Positions 57,941 to 64,000 of a stretch of 64,000 nucleotides of DNA are shown piece by piece. This DNA comes from Selaginella moellendorffii (lineage: Eukaryota; Streptophyta; Lycopodiopsida; Selaginellales; Selaginellaceae). The DNA lies in assembly GCF_000143415.4 (NCBI RefSeq), contig NW_003314287.1, positions 627,160 through 691,159 on the forward strand, written 5' to 3'. Below the pieces are notes generated by a model. It saw only the letters and a list, made by a program, of their open reading frames with translations. It had not been told where the DNA came from and did not search any database. Made by a program: the position numbers and the translations under genes. Every line of letters starts with the position of its first letter. Position 1 is the first letter of the stretch.

Positions 57941-58659
57941 GAAATGCTTATCTATTGCCATGTTTACATCCAGTGAAAGGGATGTGATATGGGATAAACT
58001 TTTAACTTATAGGAGAATAAGAACTCGATTGATGCTAAGTCTGATCGCATTAGAAAAGGACTTGTATGTTGGTGAGAGTATTATAGTAATGAAATTCCAG
58101 CACTTTAGAAGTTGGCCATTCGAGTTCTAAGTCAAGCATGCTCGTCATCCTTAGTGAAAAGATTGTTTAGCACTTTCAAGGATATGTCTTCAAAGAAGAA
58201 AAATAAACTTACTATGGACAAGACAGAGGTTGTTAATCTGTAATTTGTCATAGATTGTGACTATGACAAATTTGTGAGCTATAATGTAAGAAGACAAACT
58301 TAAGTCAGGAGAGGAAGAGGAAGAAGAAGAAGAAAATGGAGATGATATCAAAGATTATGAGGTTGAAGATAACAATGATTTGTTTGACAAAGAAAGCTCA
58401 TTTCTTCCTAGTAAAGACAACAATTAAAACTACTAAACTTGCTTAGTTGTTTGTAAATTAGTTATTTAGTCTATATAGTTTGTTGGGTGGATTTTTGAGT
58501 AGTTTATTTATAATAAAAAGTAGCATATTCCTAGAATTAAAAAGAGAATATTCTTATAATATCCACTAGAATATTCATGAGCTATTGATCGTGTTCTATA
58601 GTCAGGTTCCTGAAATCTAAAGCTCATGTTTGTGTTCTATATTCGTGTTCATAAGTATG
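57941..58659. other. AT-rich stretch, no gene seen
   Basis: Includes a purine-rich GAGGAAGAAGAAG run (about 58309-58335). It may be the 3' part of the gypsy element, but I recognise no motif. Confidence 0.45.
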
Positions 58660-60340
58660 ATATCAATTATAAACATTATTGTGAGCAAAATGGAGCAAAA
58701 GCAAATACTTCTCCCATACTTTTTGTCGAGTCAAGTTTCTTATAAAAAACCTCAATACATCTTCTAACAATTGATTCATGCACTTTATCTGCCCATCTAA
58801 ATGTGAATGCTCACCACTACTCATGTTCAACTTAATTTTTAACTTCTCAAATATCATTGCCAAAACTTAAACATGAACTTAGGATCTTGATCAATCACAA
58901 TATACAATCTACAACTACCAAATAATATTATTTCCTTGAAAAGTCTTGGGCAAACTAGTGGTAAATTATATTGAGATGTTATCCCAATCATTTTCAAGTA
59001 TACATAGAGGATAATAGAGGCCAACAAACTTATGATGATCAACTTTGACCACTTGCCAAGTCAAACAACCATATACATAGTTTTCAACATCTAACTTTAT
59101 CCTAGGCAAAACAAAATGCCTCTTCACTAATACATACGTCCTTAGTACCCCTAGATGCCTAGCATTTATCAACTAAAATCTTTTTAATGAGTTTATCAAT
59201 ATGAGGAATCACTAAATGTCCCTTATTTACCAAGATTTCATTTCATATCTTGAATGATATAACCTTATCACCCTTTAAATACATAGAGGTATCCCTCAAT
59301 AAAACCTTCATATTAATATTAGTGATGAAGAAGTTGAAGTCAATAAACTCTTTAAACTCATCTAAAAGATTGCTAGATAACTTCATGAATGAGATAAAAT
59401 TCATTATCTTGAATAATGCATTAGCCATTTTATTGTCATCACCAAACTTGTACCAGATTTTCACAAATATGTCCTGTAAGAGCTCTTGCCAACCAGTAAA
59501 GTGGTCTCAAAGATCCTTTTAATGACTAAAATATTGGAGAGATTGATGGTTTGGATCTACATAGAAGTCTGATCCATATAGATAATATTGCCATTCATTC
59601 ACAATAGCAATCATAGAATACAATGCCTTATCTCGAGTAAGCCAATTTTATTGTGTGGCATCAAACTTAGATCATGCATTATCAAAGGTATAAACCAATC
59701 AATCATGACTTGGATCTTTGTGAGATCATCTTTTATACCATACACTGAAATTGCCTGAGATATCTAATTTCCTCCAAGAAAAACTCATACTTGGATAACT
59801 TTGAGTATAGCTTGTTATCACTCAAAAGATGTAAAACACTTCGCACATGCATCTCATGTTCTACTGTAGAGTTGAACACTAGGATATTAAAGTAGTCGAT
59901 CACAAATTTCCCCAAATAAGGTTGTAAAACTTAATTTATCAACCTTTGAAAAGTTGTAAGAGCATTTATCAAACCAAATGGATTTGATAATACCCTTGCT
60001 TCAAATCAATCTTTATAAAATATTGAGCACCATAAAGACAATTGAGCAAATCATCAATATGAAGTATATTCTTTCACTGTTCTATCATTTAATCCCTTAA
60101 CCGTTCTAGTTCATATAGAAAAGCCATGTACTTTTTCTTTTTGACCATCACCATTGAAGCAGCGTAAAGAGACTTGCTTATCCATAACCACCTCTTTTGA
60201 AGGTACTCAGAAAGTTGCCTATTGATTTCATCTTCAAAAGGACTAGGGAGAGTCAATTTTTGGTGATAAGGAGTAACTCCAAGAGCTAAGTCAATTTCAT
60301 GCTAAGTTAGATGGGGCAAACCATTAGGCAATTCATCTGG
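58660..60340 (-). mobile_element. Decayed Ty3/gypsy pol region
   Basis: Reading the minus strand from 60340 down: HEIDLALGVTPYHQKLTLPS and SLYAASMVMVKKKK (RT start), IDDLLNCLYGAQYFIKIDLK (RT motif), VRSVLHLLSDNKLYSKLSKY and EFFLEEIRYL (RT), KFGDDNKMANAL (RNase H end), LVKRHFVLPRIKLDVENYVY (integrase zinc region), GSCRLYIVIDQDPKFMFKFW (integrase core) and LNMSSGEHSHLDGQIKCMNQ (integrase). The order is that of Ty3/gypsy pol. Many stops and frameshifts make it inactive. Confidence 0.85.
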
Positions 60341-60409
60341 AAATACATCATGGAACTCCTTTTGAATGCAATTCATACAAGCCCTATGCCTACAAATGTA
60401 CTTTAAATC

Positions 60410-60790
60410 AGAGTCTTAGATCGAGTACGAGATCGAGTCCAAGACCGAGTCTGAGATCGAGTCCAAGACCAACTCTGAGACTGAGTTCGAGATAGAGTCC
60501 AGGATCGAGTCCGAGGCCAACTCCGAGACCGAGTCCAAGACCAACTCTGAGACTGAGTTCGAGATAGAGTCCGGGATTGAGTCCGAGGCCAACTCCGAGA
60601 CCGAGTTCAAGGCCAAGTTCGAGACCAAGTTTGAGATAGAGTCCGAGATCCAAGATCGGGTCCGAGACCGAGTCCGAGGTCCAGTCCGAAGTCGAGTCCG
60701 AGATCGAGTCTGAGGTCAAGTCCGAAATCGAGTCCGAAGTTGGGTCCGAGATTGAGTCTGAGATCGAGTCCGAGACCGAGTCCGAGTACT
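60410..60790. repeat. GAGTCC hexamer minisatellite
   Basis: Imperfect units GAGTCCGAGATC, GAGTCCAAGACC and similar; same family as the other arrays in the window. Confidence 0.85.
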
Positions 60791-61530
60791 AATATAGGTC
60801 GAGGGGTGAAAGCCTAAAGCATGTGTCTCCCGGGGGGGGGGGGCTACAGGGGGTTCCAAAAATATAGTAGGGATAGTGAGATCCAAGAACCAATCTTGAA
60901 GGAACTCTCTAGTAGTGCTTCCAAACTGACTTGAGGTTGAGATTGGGACCGAGGGGCTTTGGGTGGGAATGAGCATGGACTTGGGTGGTGCCAGAGGGGC
61001 CACCCAAGGAAGTGCTTAAAAGCAACTCCCACTCCTGGAAGGGAAATCTACTGTAATGCTCCCGGCTCATGTGGAGTGGTGCCCCACTTGAGTACCTTGT
61101 GGCTCATTGGTCCTCACCCTTCCTAAGGGCTTGGGTCTTCCCTTTGGGATGGAAGTGGGGGGGTAAAGGTACCCATCCTGGGCAATTAGGCCATAGTGTT
61201 TTGCCCCGGTGTCCTGAAGCAAGTGGTGCACCCGAGGCTTGGGATTTAAAGGGTCCTATGATTAAATCTTGTTATACCAAGGGATGTTAAGAACTTTGAG
61301 GCTTGGTGTGCTTGGTTGCTTGTGCTTGCGGGGAGTATAGCCGAACCTTAAGTCCAGTCTAACTTGGGGAGGGGGATTAGGAGAGATTTAGGAATCCATG
61401 GATGGATACCTAACACTCCATTGCTTGTGCAGTGAGTAGTTGAAACCAAGTAGGACCAAGTAGAAGCTAGTACAATATACGAGAATCTTGGCAAGGGAAC
61501 TTAGCTAAAAGCCAAGGCAGTGTTGGGCGG
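60410..61530 (+). repeat. LTR fragment related to the left-flank family (GAGTCC minisatellite side)
   Basis: A GAGTCCGAGACC-type array (60410-60790) is followed by GGTGAAAGCCTAAAGC and a GGGGTTCCAAAAATATAGTA segment, which match the reverse complement of the LTR at 5330-5260. Similarity continues weakly to the GGTACCCATCC region near 61170. A run of twelve G lies at 60832-60843. Confidence 0.65.
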
Positions 61531-61539
61531 ATAGACAAG

Positions 61540-62563
61540 GTAGGTTGGCAAATTGGAAAGGAAAACTTTGTGGCTTACAACTTCCTCACCATGTGACCAT
61601 ATCTTTAGTCACTACACAAGAGGATTGCTCCTCTTCCTTTCCACAGTCTGAGACATTTCAAAACACCATGGCCCTATACAAGCCTTATGGGTACTCTTTG
61701 CAGCTTCTACTCTTATGTGCTCAAGCCATGTGGCTAAAGTGAGGTTCTGATAAGCCACATTAGGTATTTAAATAGATAATGTCACCTACACTTGAATTAG
61801 GAGCATTGACTATTCGATCTCCTGCTAGAGCTAACTCTTAAACACTTCACCAAGTTATCCCATTTATCCATTTGTATTCATTCTAGCCTTGAACTCCTCA
61901 ATGGTTATATCATCACCCACCACATGGGTATAACTTGGATATGCAACTTTCAGGACACCCAAATTTCCCACCGTCCAGAGAAGCGATCCATGTGATCGAT
62001 GCAAAGTTTGGCATATCATATTTGTTTATGGACAGCCTAGGACGGTTCCTTGATCACACTGCCCTTTTTTAGCTAAATTAGTTCCACTAAAGTCCTCCCC
62101 CCTACTATCCTTTTGAAGCTCACTAAACCCCTTAGGGTTTGAGAAATTATTGCTTTTGGCTTTCACCCTCAAATTCAGACTTAGACTCAAACTTAGACTC
62201 GAACTCAAACTCAGACTTGGTCTTAGTCTCAATCTCGGTCTTGGTCTTAGTCTTAGTTCTAGTTTCGGTCCCCATCTTAAATTCCTTCTCAAACTTCATT
62301 TTAAACTCTATTTTAGACTCATTCTTGGACTCTATCTTGAACTCCTTCTTAAACTCTTTTTTGTGTCCTTTTTTAGAGATTTATTCACTGATTGTGTCAT
62401 ACTCATTCCTTGAGCATTTTATTTGGAGTTCCACTCCCGCTTTTGACTTTTTGAGTTAGAACTTTTGGTCCAAATATATTACACTTGTTAAACTTCCACT
62501 TCGAATATTACTATATGGCACCTTTTCGGCTCCACTCTAGGGCTTAGGGATTTGTGTCTCACA
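61540..62563 (-). repeat. LTR fragment, inverted relative to the previous one
   Basis: Begins CTTCCTCACCATGTGACCAT, matching LTR position about 4841, and ends ...ATTTGTGTCTCACA at 62563, the same LTR end as at 6097 and 11861. It includes a short degenerate CTCAAACTTAGACTC array (62170-62370). With the fragment to its left it forms a head-to-head inverted pair. Confidence 0.7.
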
Positions 62564-63560
62564 ATCAAACACTTATATCCATGATGGATTCCATGATATT
62601 CATCTTAACATTCTTTAATCCCTTCACAAAAGGATAATCCTTGCTTTGATGTTCAACCTTGTGGCAATGAAAATAATTATCCTTCATCTTATCTTTCCCA
62701 TTAGTCTAAACGAAGTTTCTTAGCCTTATTGCCATCTCCTTTCTTTGAGCCACAACGCAGTAATGGTCATTTCTTCCCTAAATGTGAAGCATTAATTAGT
62801 TGATCATCACGTTGACTACCCTGTTGACCATCCCATTGACCATAGTTGATTGACAGTTTTGACAAAAAGATCTAATAGCATCAATTAATATTCCTAGAAA
62901 ATCCTTCTTGACCTTTTATTACACATTTAATAAGCTCAAACCTTTAATGAAATATTGCACCTTTAATAGCTTATTATAGGTGCCTATGAAAATGCGAAAC
63001 TTGCAGGCATACACATTTAAAGATAAAGTGCTTTACTTGATCTTTAGTGATTAACCTCTTCAAAATTCTTGATAAATGAAGTGCAAAAAGCTTTTGTCAA
63101 ATCACTCCAAAAACTTGATTTTAGATTAACTTTGATGTAGTTTTTCCACGCCACAAAAAAGCATGTGTAAGCTTCCTCATAAAAAAACAATCTTCACCTT
63201 GTTTTCACAAGAATTGTATGATTAACAACTTTTCCATGAGTCCAACTAACAATCAACCTTTTGGTTATCATAAATATCTAATTGTGACTTCCATTCCATA
63301 ATACTATAATCCTTGGCATGTTTAACATACCAATGGTAATCATGAATATAAGATTGATTCAACCTTTAAGCGTCAATATGAAATAACCTTAATGAAATTG
63401 ATGAAATCTTGCTTTAAGCTTTAGTAATTTGGCATCCTTGCTACACAATGACATTATCAAGAGTCTCTTCCTTTTTGTCATGGCCATCATTATTAAAGCT
63501 ATACACCTCATCAAGATATATATTTTGCTTATTTCCCATCTTGAAAAGAATATTACTAAT
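62564..63560 (-). mobile_element. Probable gypsy gag remnant
   Basis: The minus strand reads NNYFHCHKVEHQSKDYPF, a degenerate CCHC zinc knuckle, at about 62620-62690. Upstream lie short pieces such as DYHWYVKHAKDYSIMEWKSQ and SFWSDLTKAFCTSF. With pol on the same strand further left, it is best read as the gag of the same decayed element, split from pol by the LTR pieces. Confidence 0.5.
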
Positions 63561-64000
63561 GAAATGCATGAAGAGCAAACCCTAGGCTAACCTTAAGCTA
63601 TAAACAATTCTTGGAATATTCCTGCAGTTTGTGTCATGTTGCTAATTGGTCACACTTAATGTCCATTACAATACTTTGAAGAATTGACATTAAATTAGCT
63701 AAAGAAGAACACATTTAAAACATATTTATTTAAAACTCTCTCTTATAAATAAGAATATTAAATACAGCTAAAAATTAATTAAAATATGTACTCCTATAAT
63801 TATAAATATTCTTATATTTAATAATTTTTAAGTAGGCATTTTTCTTAACCACATTAAATTTTTTCTCTTAAACATTTAAAATGATCAAAATGATGAAATG
63901 ATCAAATAATTTATTTATATTAAATTTCAGACTCTATACTTACTATCCACAAAACTATTTTTAATGATAATAATAAACTTATTTTGTTTGTTTATTTTTA
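63561..64000. other. AT-rich end of window, no gene seen
   Basis: Very AT-rich with short repeats of TTAAATTAGCTAAAGAAGAAC (also at 39135, upstream of the UMAMIT gene). No coding frame. Confidence 0.4.

Noticed and set aside
1-64000. CRISPR arrays, rRNA genes, bacterial operons
   Set aside because: No spaced palindromic repeat array, no rRNA signature, and gene structure is intron-rich and eukaryotic throughout.

Overview
The window reads as nuclear DNA of a compact-gene land plant, most likely the lycophyte Selaginella (inference). Genes are broken by many short (about 50-65 bp) GT-AG introns. Proteins are plant-type: AGC-VIII kinase with DFD, TIC21, UMAMIT transporter, FRIENDLY/CLU, PLS-class PPR remnants. 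TTTAGGG-type telomere-like motifs occur, and repeats are LTR elements. Nothing bacterial, viral or organellar is seen.

Region by region. 1-12.7 kb is repeat-derived: a faint Penelope-like reverse transcriptase relic, an old LTR-element remnant, and nested inside it a structurally complete non-autonomous LTR element (4332-11861) with TG...CA ends, a 5-bp target duplication, a tRNA-Met-type primer site and no recognisable gag or pol. A 0.6-kb inverted-repeat element follows. 12.7-14.1 kb holds two decayed F-box/propeller-like fragments facing each other. 14.6-38.5 kb is the gene island: two tandem macro-domain genes, a PTPDC1-like dual-specificity phosphatase, an AGC-VIII kinase, a lycophyte-type membrane protein gene with a tandem pseudogene copy, a long CLU/FRIENDLY gene, a divergent TIC21/PIC1 gene and a UMAMIT transporter gene.

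39.2-57.9 kb is a mosaic of repeatedly copied pieces of five neighbouring genes: UFC1 (UFM1-conjugating enzyme), mitochondrial NADH-cytochrome b5 reductase, a secreted Ser/Pro-rich AGP-like protein, a PPR protein and the UMAMIT gene. Intact UFC1 and cytochrome b5 reductase genes sit head to head with only 66 bp between their start codons. Around them are five AGP-like copies with a variable 33-bp coding repeat, five broken PPR copies, two truncated UMAMIT copies and several reductase and UFC1 fragments. Two blocks of about 6 kb (about 40.6-46.8 and 51.8-57.9 kb) have the same module order, including the same Ty3/gypsy-to-reductase junction, so the composite was built once and then copied. Shared deletion junctions allow the order of events to be read.

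57.9-64 kb is decayed Ty3/gypsy sequence: pol and then gag-like remnants on the minus strand, separated by inverted LTR fragments of the same family as in the left flank. The genes do not form one pathway; the notable links are the divergent pairs (CLU/TIC21 and UFC1/reductase) and the duplication history.
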